64,000 nt of DNA from Actinoplanes flavus. Lineage in GTDB: Bacteria > Actinomycetota > Actinomycetes > Mycobacteriales > Micromonosporaceae. Where the stretch lies: the NCBI RefSeq assembly GCF_017592555.1, contig NZ_JAGFNS010000015.1, positions 164,358 to 228,357 of the forward strand, written 5' to 3'. The notes under the pieces are model-generated. The model was not told where the DNA came from. It made no database searches and worked only from the letters and a program-made list of their open reading frames with translations. The position numbers were made by a program, and so were the translations under genes. Below are positions 43,070 to 51,994 of this stretch, in pieces. The number at the start of each line of letters is the position of its first letter. Position 1 is the first letter of the stretch.

Positions 43070-43474
43070 TCAGCCCAGCACCCCGGCCGCGGAACGCGGC
43101 GCGGGGGTCAACGCCTCGCCGACGCGGTCGACCAGGAGGGCCATCTCGTAGCCGACCTGACCGACGTCGCAGCTGCGCGCCGCGAGCACCGCGAAGGAGG
43201 AACCGTCGGAAATGGACATGAGGAACAGGAATCCGTTGTCCATCTCGACGACCGTCTGAAGGACGGCACCGCCCTCGAAGCATCGCGCGGCGCCCTGGGT
43301 AAGGCTTACCAGGCCGGACGCGATGGCCGCCAACTGGTCGGCACGGTCACGCGGAAGGTCCCGCGAGGCCGCCAGGAGCAGACCATCGGCGGAGACCGCG
43401 ATCGCGTGCGCGACCCCGGGAACGCGGTCGGCGAAGTTGGCGAGAAGCCAACCGAGATCCTGCGTAGATGTCAT
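43070..43474 (-). CDS. cvnB: Roadblock/LC7 domain conservon protein (CvnB type)
   Basis: The 134-residue protein is a single Roadblock/LC7 domain: LGWLLANFADRVPGVAHAIAVSADGLLLA, then DQLAAIASGLVSLTQGAA, GGAVLQTVVEMDNGFLFLMSI and GQVGYEMALLVDRV. These domains regulate small GTPases and would link the sensor kinase to the CvnD-type G protein. Its ATG overlaps the kinase stop in an ATGA sequence, so translation is coupled. Confidence 0.95.
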   Translation of the reverse strand: MTSTQDLGWLLANFADRVPGVAHAIAVSADGLLLAASRDLPRDRADQLAAIASGLVSLTQGAARCFEGGAVLQTVVEMDNGFLFLMSISDGSSFAVLAARSCDVGQVGYEMALLVDRVGEALTPAPRSAAGVLG

Positions 43475-46400
43475 GCCTCATGCTCCTTGCCAGCCTGCGA
43501 GGGCTGCTGCCCTCCCGGAGTGTCCTCCAGGTTGGTCGATTGTTCCTTGGTGCGACCGCGCTGCACGCCGCGGTGGTAAGCGGACAGGAGACCGCGAACC
43601 CCCTCGGGAGTACGGCGCTGGACGGAGGTACCGCCCCGGTCGACACCGCCGGGGACGAGTTGCGCCATCGGCGTACGTTTCGGCAGGCCCGCCGTGGTGG
43701 TCGAGTCGATCGGCGTCTCGGCGGCCGCACGGGCCGCCTGCCAGCCGTCGTCGGCCGCGGTCCGCCACGGGTTCGACGCGGGGGCCGCGCCGTTGCCGTA
43801 ACCGGGCGCCGCCGCGGTCGGTGCGCCGACACCAGCCGTGTCGAGGTTGCGGACCTCGGGCGATGCCGCCTGCTGCGGAACGCCCGTGTTGCGGGTCGGC
43901 TCACCGGTCGGGATCCGCTGGGAGACCACCGACTCCTCACCGGTGCCGGAGACCTTGGGCCGGCCGGCGTCGGCGCCGGGCGCCGTGGTGGTGAACCAGG
44001 CGGACTCGAGCTCCCGGAAGATCGGCAGCTCCATCGTCTCGTCGGCGAACGGAACCGCGCCCTCACGGGCGGAGGCCATCTGGGCCGCGGCCGTGGCGTG
44101 CGCCTCGACCGGCGTGGTGACCGGCGGAGCCGACACCGGGATCGGTGCGGTCTGCGGGTTGGCCGGCGGCGTCACCTGCGGCTGGGGCTCGAAGTTCTCC
44201 GGACGGTACCGCGGGATCTCGGCCGTCATGTCGAGCGCGGCGGCCAGGTTCTCCGGAACGTGCGGGGTGGCCGGTTCGCGTTCGGCGGCGACCGGCGGCC
44301 AGGCAGGCGGCGCTGCCGCGAACGGGTTGCGCTGGTCGGCGGGCGAGATCGGCGAGGCCGAGATCGGCTCGATCGGGGCCGCGGAGACCGGGGCCGCCGA
44401 CACCGGCGGCGCGGAGACCGGAGGCACCGGGGGCGCCGAGACCGGCGGCATGAACGAGTTCGGGTTGGCGGGCAGCTGCCGCGGTATCGTCGCGCCGAAG
44501 CCGTTGGTGTCGCTCTCCGGGCGCTGGTACTCACCGTTGCGGCGCTGGGCCAGCTCGTCCAGGCCGGCGAAGCCCTGCGGACCGGACGGCAGCGGCGGGA
44601 TGACCTCGTTGCTGCGCGGGCCGTGGAAGCCGTTCGCCAGGCCGTTGCCGTTGCCGTTGAAGCCGCCGCCACCGTTGTAGCCGCCGGCGTTGAACCCGCC
44701 GAAGCCGGCCGGAGCCGCGCCGGTCAGATCGGACCACGCCGGGACCGAACCGTTGGAGCCGTTGGAACCGGGGTAGCCGCCGTTGCCGCTGCTCTCCAGA
44801 GCCAGCGGCTCGCCGAAGCCGCCGGGCAGGCCGGAGCCGGGACCGCCGTCGAACGACGATCCACGCCCCTGGACCTGGGCGGTCGCGGCGGTGGCCAGCA
44901 CCGAGACGGGCAGGCCCACCTCGGCGACGGTGCCGCGTTCGCGGTCGGCCGGTCGCAGTTCCACTCGCACGGCATGGCGGTTGGCCAGCCGGGCGACCAC
45001 GACGAGGCCCATCATCCGGGAGACGGCGACGTCCACCGTCGGCGGGTTGGCGAGCCGCTCGTTGAGGTCGCGGAGCTGCTCGCGGCTGATGCCGATGCCG
45101 TGGTCCTCGACGGTCAGCACCGCGTTCTCACCGACGCGCCGGGCCTCGACCAGAACGTTGGAGTTCGGCGGGGAGAAGGCGGTCGCGTTGTCGAAGAGCT
45201 CGGCGACCAGGTGGACCATGTCGTTCACGGCGTGCGCCGCGACCTCGATCTCCCGGTCGATCATGCCGAACTCGATGCGGGTGTAGTGCTCGACCTCGGA
45301 CTGGGCGGCGCGGAGCACGTCGATCAGAGCGGCCGGCTCCCGCTGGACACGGGTCGAGTCGGCGCCCGCGAGAACCAGGAGGTTCTCGTCGTTACGACGC
45401 ATTCGGGTGGCCAGGTGGTCGAGCTGGAAGAGCTCGGCCAGACGGTCCGGGTCCTCCTCGCCGCGCTCCAGCCGGTCCAGGTGACCGATGAGCCGGTCGA
45501 CCAGGATCTGCGAACGGCGGGCGAGGTTGACGAACATCGTCGCGACGGAGGCACGGAGTGCGGCCTGCTCGGCCGCGGTCCGCACGGCCTCGAGGTGAAC
45601 CGCGTTGAACGCCTCGGTCACCTGCCCGAACTCGTCCCGGCTGCGCACCGGGAGGGGCTCGGCGATCTGGTCGGCGACCTGGGCCGGGGTGAGCGACGCG
45701 GAGAGCGCCGGGTCACGCAGCCGGCTCACCGCGTGCGGCAGGCCGAACTGGGCGACCGCGAGGGCACCCTGACGCAGCTCCCGCAGCGAGCGGGCCATCG
45801 ACCGGGCGACCAACCAGGCGAACAGGATGGCCAGCAGGAGCATGCCGAGCAGGATGCTGGTCTCCAGGAAGACCTGCTGGTTCGTCTCGTCCCGCAGGTC
45901 GGTGGCGTCGGCCACGATCTGCTGGTCGAGCGAGGTCTCCACCTGACGGAAGAGGGTGTTGTACCCGGAGAGGGCCTCTTCCCACTCCCCCGAGTTGAAC
46001 TGGATCTTCCGGATGTTGTCGCCCTGGAGGGCCATGAGCGGGATGCTCAGGTTCTCCGCCTGCTGCTTCAGCTTGCCGACGACGGTGTTGTTGAAGAGCT
46101 CCTGCTCGTCGGCGGTGCCGACCGCCTTCATCGTCTCGGTGGCGAGGAGATAACCGGTCTGGGTCTCCAGGAACTCCTGCCGGAGTTTCGGGTTGAACTC
46201 GCCGGCCGCCACGACCTGCTGGCCGATGAAGCGCTGCTGGGCGATGTAGTCCTTGGCCTGGGCGACCGCGGCCACCATCCGGAGGTGGTTGCTCAGCTCC
46301 GGGTCGATGGCGAGCTGCGCCGACGCGTCACGGACCTGGAGCAGGTCGTTGACCAGCGTGTCGTAGGTCTTCGTGATGTTGTCGAGGTCCTCGCCGCCCT

Positions 46401-46878
46401 TGGCCGCCCGGCTCCGGAAAGTGGGCAGGTCGACGAGGTTACGGTCCAGGCGGAGGATCAGCTTGCCGACGTTCTCGGGGACGTCCTCCAGCACCTGCTT
46501 CTGCTGGAGGTACGGCTCCTTGGCCGCGTCCACCTGGGCGTGCTCGTTGTTGTAGAGCTCCACGGCGGTCTGGAAACCGGGCGTGTTGTTGGTGATCTTC
46601 GAGTTGTAGATCATGATGGCGTACGTGCGCTCGGCCTGCAGGTGGTCGACCAGACCACCGGCGGCCTGGGACAGCACCGAGAGGGTGCGTGCGCGCTCCG
46701 CGTTGCTGGCTTCGTCGATGTGGTCCACAAGGCCGTTGACACCAACGATGATCGTCGCCACCGTCGGCACCAACATGATCAGGCCTAGTTTTGACCAGAT
46801 CGGTAGGTCTCGGAGTCGACCCGCAGGTCGACTGAGACGCGACATGACGCCATTCGCGCTGTTGGGGCGCTTGCTCAC
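43471..46878 (-). CDS. cvnA: Conservon nitrate/nitrite-sensor-type membrane histidine kinase (CvnA type)
   Basis: The 1135-residue sensor kinase has TM1 (about 27-47), an extracytoplasmic NIT-type helical sensor (about 50-330), TM2 (about 339-358) and HAMP-like linker. The dimerisation/His region is FQLDHLATRMRRNDENLLVL (His near 488). The HATPase domain has ELFDNATAFSPPNS (N box, about 561) and DHGIGIS. A Gly/Asn- and Pro-rich region is followed by the tail motifs ELPIFRELESAWF (about 949) and TAGLPKRTPMAQLVPG (about 1062). It is expected to signal to the LC7, DUF742 and GTPase proteins encoded just downstream rather than to a response regulator. GTG at 46878 has GGAGG 8 bases upstream. Confidence 0.93.
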   Translation of the reverse strand: MSKRPNSANGVMSRLSRPAGRLRDLPIWSKLGLIMLVPTVATIIVGVNGLVDHIDEASNAERARTLSVLSQAAGGLVDHLQAERTYAIMIYNSKITNNTPGFQTAVELYNNEHAQVDAAKEPYLQQKQVLEDVPENVGKLILRLDRNLVDLPTFRSRAAKGGEDLDNITKTYDTLVNDLLQVRDASAQLAIDPELSNHLRMVAAVAQAKDYIAQQRFIGQQVVAAGEFNPKLRQEFLETQTGYLLATETMKAVGTADEQELFNNTVVGKLKQQAENLSIPLMALQGDNIRKIQFNSGEWEEALSGYNTLFRQVETSLDQQIVADATDLRDETNQQVFLETSILLGMLLLAILFAWLVARSMARSLRELRQGALAVAQFGLPHAVSRLRDPALSASLTPAQVADQIAEPLPVRSRDEFGQVTEAFNAVHLEAVRTAAEQAALRASVATMFVNLARRSQILVDRLIGHLDRLERGEEDPDRLAELFQLDHLATRMRRNDENLLVLAGADSTRVQREPAALIDVLRAAQSEVEHYTRIEFGMIDREIEVAAHAVNDMVHLVAELFDNATAFSPPNSNVLVEARRVGENAVLTVEDHGIGISREQLRDLNERLANPPTVDVAVSRMMGLVVVARLANRHAVRVELRPADRERGTVAEVGLPVSVLATAATAQVQGRGSSFDGGPGSGLPGGFGEPLALESSGNGGYPGSNGSNGSVPAWSDLTGAAPAGFGGFNAGGYNGGGGFNGNGNGLANGFHGPRSNEVIPPLPSGPQGFAGLDELAQRRNGEYQRPESDTNGFGATIPRQLPANPNSFMPPVSAPPVPPVSAPPVSAAPVSAAPIEPISASPISPADQRNPFAAAPPAWPPVAAEREPATPHVPENLAAALDMTAEIPRYRPENFEPQPQVTPPANPQTAPIPVSAPPVTTPVEAHATAAAQMASAREGAVPFADETMELPIFRELESAWFTTTAPGADAGRPKVSGTGEESVVSQRIPTGEPTRNTGVPQQAASPEVRNLDTAGVGAPTAAAPGYGNGAAPASNPWRTAADDGWQAARAAAETPIDSTTTAGLPKRTPMAQLVPGGVDRGGTSVQRRTPEGVRGLLSAYHRGVQRGRTKEQSTNLEDTPGGQQPSQAGKEHEA

Positions 46879-47329
46879 GTCACCGTCCTCCTGATTCGGG
46901 CCCGGCATTCGGCTCGCCGGGCACCGCACACGGCCGACTCGCCGACGTCGGGCCCCCGAGATTCCATCACGACAAGTGTCAAAGAGAAAGAGCAGCCGGA
47001 CACGGACCGGTTGTGTGACGCGATGTTGCAACCTCGTAGTTGGACATCGCCGGTCCTTTATCACTGCCTGTGGAGCTGTGCATCTCTCAAGGTCACTTAC
47101 TCGGTCGGCACGGCGTGGGGGGTGGGTGCAGGCCGACCGGGTCCCGATCGTAGTCGATCGGGATAACAGTCACGATGACTCGGTTCCCCGCGATCGACAA
47201 GGCGAGATGCCGGATTATGCCGACTTTGCAGGCGGCAGTCTAGCCGAACGGCGAGGTTCGCAAGGCTGACGGTCGATTTCTTTTGACGTACGTTCGTTCA
47301 GATCCCGGAATGTCCGACAAGTCGTGATC
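46879..47329. other. Gene-free interval upstream of the conservon
   Basis: This 451-base gap lies between the conservon kinase start and the add stop. It holds the palindrome at 47142-47163 and a possible minus-strand promoter (TTGCGA complement of 47258-47263, TAGACT complement of 47237-47242, only 15 bases apart). I see no gene. Confidence 0.5.
47142..47163. promoter_or_regulatory. Perfect 9-base palindrome upstream of the conservon
   Basis: TCCCGATCG-TAGT-CGATCGGGA is a perfect inverted repeat with a 4-base loop, 264 bases upstream of the conservon kinase start. It may be an operator or a leader RNA hairpin. Confidence 0.45.
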
Positions 47330-48451
47330 TCAGCTCAGCAGTTTGGCGTACGCCGGCTTGATCACCTCATTGATCAACACCAACCGCTCGTCGTACGGGA
47401 TGAAGGCCGACTTCATGGCGTTGATCGTCAGCCACTGCAGTTCCATCCAGCCCCAGCCGAACGATTCCGTCAGCAGAGTCATCTCCCGTGACATCGAGGT
47501 GCCGCTCATCAACCGGTTGTCGGTGTTGACCGTGACCCGGAAGCGGAGGTCGTGCAGCAGCTTGATCGGGTGCTCGGCGATCGACGGGGCGGCGCCGGTC
47601 TGCACGTTCGACGACGGGCACAGCTCCAGCGGGATCCGCTTGTCCCGGACGTACGCGGCCAGCCGGCCCAGCACCGGCGGCGCCGCGTGGGTGCCCCCGG
47701 TCGTGGTGACGGCGCTCGGCCCGGCCGCGGTCACCGTGATGTCGTCGACGATGCGCACGCCGTGACCCAGCCGGTCGGCGCCGCACCACTGGATCGCCTG
47801 CCAGATCGACGGCAGCCCGAAGGCCTCACCCGCGTGGATGGTGAAGTGGAAGTTCTCCCGTTGGAGGTACTCGAAGGCGTCCAGGTGCCGGGTGGGCGGG
47901 AAACCCGCCTCCGCGCCGGCGATGTCGAAGCCGACCACGCCGGTGTCCCGGTAGCGGACGGCCAGCTCGGCGATCTCCTGCGAACGGGCGGCGTGCCGCA
48001 TCGCGGTGAGCAGGGTGCCGACCCGGATGGGCGTGCCGGACGCCTGCGCCTCGGCGCAGCCCTCGCGGAACCCGGCGTGCACGGCCTCGACCACCCGGTC
48101 CAGGGTGAGCCCGCGCTCCAGGTGCTGCTCCGGCGCGTACCGGACCTCGGCGTAGACCACGCCGTCGGCGGCCAGGTCGAGCGCGCACTCCTTGGCGACC
48201 CGGTGCAGACCCTCCTCGGTCTGCATCACCGCCACGGTGTGCGCGAAGGTCTCCAGGTACCGTTCCAGCGAGCCGGAGTCGGCCGCCTCGACGAACCACT
48301 CGCCGAGCCGCCCGGGATCGGTGGTGGGCAGCTCGTGGCCCACCGCCGCGGCGAGTTCCACGATGGTGGCCGGCCGCAGCCCGCCGTCCAGATGGTCGTG
48401 CAGGAGGACCTTCGGGGCCTTGACGATGTCGGAGTGTGCGATGCCAACCAT
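47330..48451 (-). CDS. add: Adenosine deaminase
   Basis: The 373-residue zinc enzyme has LLHDHLDGGLRP (first metal histidines), FTIHAGEAFG, DRLGHGVRI, LELCPSSNVQTGA and VTVNTDNRLMSGT. It deaminates adenosine and deoxyadenosine to inosine forms in the cytoplasm. ATG at 48451 has TAGGCT with a 6-base spacer (complement of 48458-48463), so it is probably leaderless. Only 26 bases separate it from the divergent rlmA gene. It belongs with deoA and cdd, as in mycobacteria. Confidence 0.95.
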   Translation of the reverse strand: MVGIAHSDIVKAPKVLLHDHLDGGLRPATIVELAAAVGHELPTTDPGRLGEWFVEAADSGSLERYLETFAHTVAVMQTEEGLHRVAKECALDLAADGVVYAEVRYAPEQHLERGLTLDRVVEAVHAGFREGCAEAQASGTPIRVGTLLTAMRHAARSQEIAELAVRYRDTGVVGFDIAGAEAGFPPTRHLDAFEYLQRENFHFTIHAGEAFGLPSIWQAIQWCGADRLGHGVRIVDDITVTAAGPSAVTTTGGTHAAPPVLGRLAAYVRDKRIPLELCPSSNVQTGAAPSIAEHPIKLLHDLRFRVTVNTDNRLMSGTSMSREMTLLTESFGWGWMELQWLTINAMKSAFIPYDERLVLINEVIKPAYAKLLS

Positions 48452-48457
48452 CAGCAG

Positions 48458-48463
48458 AGCCTA
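48458..48463 (-). promoter_or_regulatory. Leaderless -10 element for add
   Basis: On the minus strand TAGGCT, six bases (CTGCTG) and the ATG at 48451. The site lies within the 26-base divergent gap to the methyltransferase gene. Confidence 0.5.
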
Positions 48464-48477
48464 GAGGGAAGCACCCG

Positions 48478-49278
48478 ATGATCGACGGAGCAATCCCGTA
48501 TCTGTGGTGCCCGGTGTGCCGGGAACCGCTCAGCCGCCGGGAGCGGGCGCTGCGCTGCCCGCGCCGGCACAGCTTCGACATGGCCAAGCAGGGGTACGCG
48601 GACCTCAGCGCCGGCCGGCTGCCGCACACCGGAGACACCACCGAGATGGTGGCCGACCGGGCCGCCTTCCTGAGCGCCGGGCACTACCGGTTCATCGCGG
48701 AGGCGCTGGCCGGGCACCGGGCCGAGGGTCTCGTGGTGGACGCCGGCACCGGCACGGGTGACTACCTGGCCCGCTTCCTGGAGGGGTCGCCGGACGCGGT
48801 GGGGCTCGGGCTGGACGTCTCCAAGCCGGCTCTGCGGCGGGCCGCGAAGGCGCACCCGCGGGCCGCGGCGGTCCTGACCGACCTGTGGCGGCCGCTGCCG
48901 GTCGCCGACGCCGCGGCGGCCGTGATCCTGAACGTCTTCGCGCCCCGCAACGGCCCGGAGTACCGGCGGATCCTGCGGCCGGACGGGCTGCTGCTGGTGG
49001 TCACCCCGGCCGCCGACCATCTCACCGAGCTGATCACCGGGTACGGGCTGATCCAGGTCGACCCGGAGAAGGCAGCCCGGGTCAGCGGCAGCCTCGGTGA
49101 GCACTTCACGCTCGACGCGACCGCCACCCACCGGCGGGAGCTGAGGCTGACGGCGGGTGAGACGCGGACCCTCGTCGGCATGACACCGAGCGCGCGTCAC
49201 GTACCGATGGAGGGTCTGCCCGGCCACGACGTGACGGTGACCGCCGCGGTGGAGGTGGCGGTCTACCGGCCGCGTTAG
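48478..49278 (+). CDS. rlmA: 23S rRNA (guanine-N1)-methyltransferase, RlmA/TlrB family
   Basis: The 266-residue protein starts with a zinc ribbon (YLWCPVCREPL, LRCPRRHSFDMAKQGYADL) typical of RlmA enzymes. A SAM-binding Rossmann domain follows, with VVDAGTGTGDYLARF as motif I and LGLDVSKPALRRAAK. The family methylates N1 of G745 or G748 in helix 35 of 23S rRNA. The TlrB branch confers tylosin tolerance, but the branch cannot be told here. ATG at 48478 has GAGGGAAG upstream. It is divergent from add. Confidence 0.88.
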   Translation: MIDGAIPYLWCPVCREPLSRRERALRCPRRHSFDMAKQGYADLSAGRLPHTGDTTEMVADRAAFLSAGHYRFIAEALAGHRAEGLVVDAGTGTGDYLARFLEGSPDAVGLGLDVSKPALRRAAKAHPRAAAVLTDLWRPLPVADAAAAVILNVFAPRNGPEYRRILRPDGLLLVVTPAADHLTELITGYGLIQVDPEKAARVSGSLGEHFTLDATATHRRELRLTAGETRTLVGMTPSARHVPMEGLPGHDVTVTAAVEVAVYRPR

Positions 49279-49281
49279 CGC

Positions 49282-49962
49282 TCAGACGGAGAGGTCGACC
49301 TCTTCCCACTCCGGCGGCTTGTCGTGGTAGGGCCCGTGGAAGACGACCGCCCACTCCAGCGCCCACCGGCGCTGGCCGATCGCGTTGCTGTCCACCTCGC
49401 CGGGCAGCGACCGCCCGTTCTGCTCCGCCTCCTGATAGGCCCAGTCCAGGCAGTAGTAGAGGTCCAGCAGCACGGCGGCCTCGGCCGGATCCCGGACCGC
49501 GACCAGCGACCGGGACCGCCAGCTGGTGAAGCTCTCACCGGACGGCAGGTCGGGCATCTGGATCATCAGCCGGTCGTCCGGCGGCACCGTGGGGTCCAGG
49601 TGCCGGCTCAGGCCGAGCAGCCAGGCCAGCGCGAAGACGGCGTCGTGGTGCAGCACGAAGGAGCGGTGGTCGCCCTTCGCGCCGATCACGAACTGCCACT
49701 CCGGCGGGGTGACCAGCTCGACCAGGTGGGAGCCGAGCAGCCAGCTCATCGCCGCCTCGGTGGGCATGCCGAAGCAGCGGGCCACGACGACGTGCAGCAC
49801 CGCGGCCCGGGCCTCCAGCTCGGCGACCGGGCGGAGTTCGACGGTGTCGCCCATCTCCCACACCAGCGGGAACGCCAGCGGGGGCAGGGGCAGGCCGAGA
49901 CGCGCCAGCTCGTCGAGACTGGCCTCGCGGACCGCGCGGGGGTCGGGGGCGGCCTTCTGCAT
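49282..49962 (-). CDS. DUF4272 domain protein
   Basis: The 226-residue protein matches DUF4272 in layout: REASLDELARLGLPLPP, VVARCFGMPTEAAMSWL, FALAWLLGLSRHLDP and a C-terminal LLDLYYCLDWAYQEAEQNG followed by ALEWAVVFHG. It is predicted to be cytosolic and helical, with unknown function. It lies 6 bases from the end of deoA on the same strand and convergent with rlmA, so it may be the last gene of the nucleoside operon. Confidence 0.8.
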   Translation of the reverse strand: MQKAAPDPRAVREASLDELARLGLPLPPLAFPLVWEMGDTVELRPVAELEARAAVLHVVVARCFGMPTEAAMSWLLGSHLVELVTPPEWQFVIGAKGDHRSFVLHHDAVFALAWLLGLSRHLDPTVPPDDRLMIQMPDLPSGESFTSWRSRSLVAVRDPAEAAVLLDLYYCLDWAYQEAEQNGRSLPGEVDSNAIGQRRWALEWAVVFHGPYHDKPPEWEEVDLSV

Positions 49963-49968
49963 GGCGGC

Positions 49969-51246
49969 TCAGGCTATGCGGTCGAGCAGCAGCGGGGAAG
50001 AGGCGGGCGCCTCCGTCCCGACAGTGATCGCGGCGGCCGCGTCGGCCCGGGCCGCCGGAATCCGCGACTCGTCGTCGGCGCGCAGCTCCAGCAGCACGTC
50101 ACCGGCCCGGACCCGGTCACCCGGGCGGACCTTGAGCTGCACCCCGGCGCCGAAGCTGACCGGGTCCTCCTTCCGGGCGCGGCCGGCGCCGAGGCGCCAG
50201 GCGGCGATCCCGATCCCGTACGCGTCCAGCGAGGTCACCACGCCGTCCTCGGTGGCCCGCAGGACCTCGGTGTGCGCGGCCGTCGGCAGGGGCGCGTCCG
50301 GGTCGCCGCCCTGCGCCCGGATCATCGCCCGCCAGGTGTCCATCGCCGCGCCCGAGGCCAGCACCTTCTCCGGGTCGGCGTCCACCCCGGCGGCGGCCAG
50401 CATCTCCCGGGCCAGGGCCAGAGTGAGTTCCACCACATCGGACGGTCCGCCGCCGGAGAGCACCTCGACCGACTCGGCCACCTCGTTGGCGTTGCCGACG
50501 GCCAGGCCGAGCGGGGTGCTCATGTCGGTGAGCAGGGCGACCGTGGTGACGCCGGAGTCCTTGCCGAGCCGCACCATGGTGCGGGCCAGCTCCTGCGCGT
50601 CCGCCAGGTCCTTCATGAACGCGCCGGTGCCGACCTTCACGTCCAGGACCAGCGCCCCGGTGCCCTCGGCGATCTTCTTGCTCATGATCGAGCTGGCGAT
50701 CAGCGGGATGGCCTCGACCGTGCCGGTGACGTCGCGCAGGGCGTAGAGCTTACGGTCGGCCGGGGCCAGGCCCTCACCGGCCGCGCAGATGACCGCGCCG
50801 ATGTCCTGCAGCTGGCTCTTGAACTGCTCGTTGGAGATGCGTGCCTGCCAGCCGGCGATCGACTCCAGCTTGTCCAGGGTGCCGCCGGTGTGGCCCAGAC
50901 CGCGGCCGGAGAGCTGCGGCACGGCCACGCCGCACGCGGCGACCAGCGGGGTCAGCGGCAGGGTGATCTTGTCGCCGACACCGCCGGTGGAGTGCTTGTC
51001 GGCGGTCGGCCGGGACACCGACGACAGGTCCAGCCGCTCGCCGCTGGCGATCATCGCGGCGGTCCAGCGGGCGATCTCGCCCGCTGTCATGCCGCGCAAC
51101 AGGATCGCCATGGCCAGCGCCGACATCTGCTCGTCGGCGACGACCCCCCGGGTGTACGCGTCGACGACCCAGTCGATCTGCGCATCGGTGAGCACGTGGC
51201 CGTCCCGCTTGGCGCGGATGACGTCCACTGCGGCGAATGCACTCAT
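49969..51246 (-). CDS. deoA: Thymidine phosphorylase
   Basis: The 425-residue enzyme has MSALAMAILLRGM, ADKHSTGGVGDKITLPLTPLV (phosphate site), LSGRGLGHTGGTLDKLE and LDVKVGTGAFMK. It splits thymidine and deoxyuridine with phosphate into base and 2-deoxyribose-1-phosphate. The sugar is passed to a mutase and DeoC (33454), and uracil to Upp (32761). Its ATG overlaps the cdd stop in an ATGA sequence, so the two are translated in step. Confidence 0.96.
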   Translation of the reverse strand: MSAFAAVDVIRAKRDGHVLTDAQIDWVVDAYTRGVVADEQMSALAMAILLRGMTAGEIARWTAAMIASGERLDLSSVSRPTADKHSTGGVGDKITLPLTPLVAACGVAVPQLSGRGLGHTGGTLDKLESIAGWQARISNEQFKSQLQDIGAVICAAGEGLAPADRKLYALRDVTGTVEAIPLIASSIMSKKIAEGTGALVLDVKVGTGAFMKDLADAQELARTMVRLGKDSGVTTVALLTDMSTPLGLAVGNANEVAESVEVLSGGGPSDVVELTLALAREMLAAAGVDADPEKVLASGAAMDTWRAMIRAQGGDPDAPLPTAAHTEVLRATEDGVVTSLDAYGIGIAAWRLGAGRARKEDPVSFGAGVQLKVRPGDRVRAGDVLLELRADDESRIPAARADAAAAITVGTEAPASSPLLLDRIA

Positions 51247-51956
51247 GATTGTTCTTCCCAACGCTGCGGGATGCCCTCCGGGGCCTCTCCCTCGCCCGCC
51301 CAGGACAGACCGCCCTCGGCATCCACCACCACGACCCGCGGAGTACGGACGAGGCCCCACGCCACGGCGGCCGCCGCGGTCGGCAGGTTCGGGCCCTCCT
51401 CCAGGATGCCCTTCTCCTCGGTCGAGCCGGGCTCACCCGACGAGCGCTCCCAGTAGCCGGTCCAGATCGTCGCCCCGCCGGACAGGTCGGGGTGGACGAA
51501 GACCGTGCCGCGTCCACGCCACTTGGCCAGTTCGGCGGGCACCTCGGCGCCACCGACCGGGCCGGTGACCCGCTCCATGTCCTCGTAGCCGAACGCGAAC
51601 GGCAGCAGCTCGGTCATCCGCAGCGGCCGCGGCACCGCCTCGACCAGCAGCTCCGGGCCGCCGTGCTCCCACAGCAGCTGGCGGCAGCGGCCGCACGGCA
51701 TCAGCGGGGCGCCGGTGGCGTCCACGCAGGAGATCGCCACCAGGCGGCCGCCGCCGGTCGCGTGCAGCGAGCTGACCAGGCCGCACTCGGCGCACAGGGT
51801 CATCCCGATGGACGCGTTCTCCACGTTGCAGCCGACGATCACCCGGCCGTCGTCGACCAGGCCGGCCACCCCGACGGGGAAGTCGGATATCGGCGTGTAC
51901 GCCCGCCGCATCGTCTCGATGGCGGCGGCGCGCAGGGCCGCCCAGTCGATCTCCAT
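51243..51956 (-). CDS. cdd: Cytidine deaminase with a C-terminal extension
   Basis: The 237-residue protein has a normal homotetrameric-type cytidine deaminase domain (1-130) with the catalytic NVENASIGMTLCAECG (Cys ligand) and MPCGRCRQLL (two Cys ligands). The usual length is about 130 residues. About 105 extra residues follow (AKWRGRGTVFVHPDLSGGAT, IWTGYWERSSG, EGPNLPTAAAAVAWGLVRTP), which I do not recognise. ATG at 51956 has CAGAAT with a 7-base spacer, so a start of a separate leaderless transcript is possible despite the operon position. Confidence 0.92.
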   Translation of the reverse strand: MEIDWAALRAAAIETMRRAYTPISDFPVGVAGLVDDGRVIVGCNVENASIGMTLCAECGLVSSLHATGGGRLVAISCVDATGAPLMPCGRCRQLLWEHGGPELLVEAVPRPLRMTELLPFAFGYEDMERVTGPVGGAEVPAELAKWRGRGTVFVHPDLSGGATIWTGYWERSSGEPGSTEEKGILEEGPNLPTAAAAVAWGLVRTPRVVVVDAEGGLSWAGEGEAPEGIPQRWEEQS

Positions 51957-51994
51957 GTCACCGATTCTGCCGCGTTCGAAATGGCTCGTTGAAC

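Noticed and set aside
43468..46788. Open reading frame of 1106 codons on the plus strand
   Set aside because: It is the antisense shadow of the conservon histidine kinase. Its translation is biased to Arg, Gly and Val without domains.
46976..47269. 97-codon plus-strand frame upstream of the conservon
   Set aside because: It has no ribosome-binding site, no family features, unusual composition, and covers the palindrome and probable promoter region.
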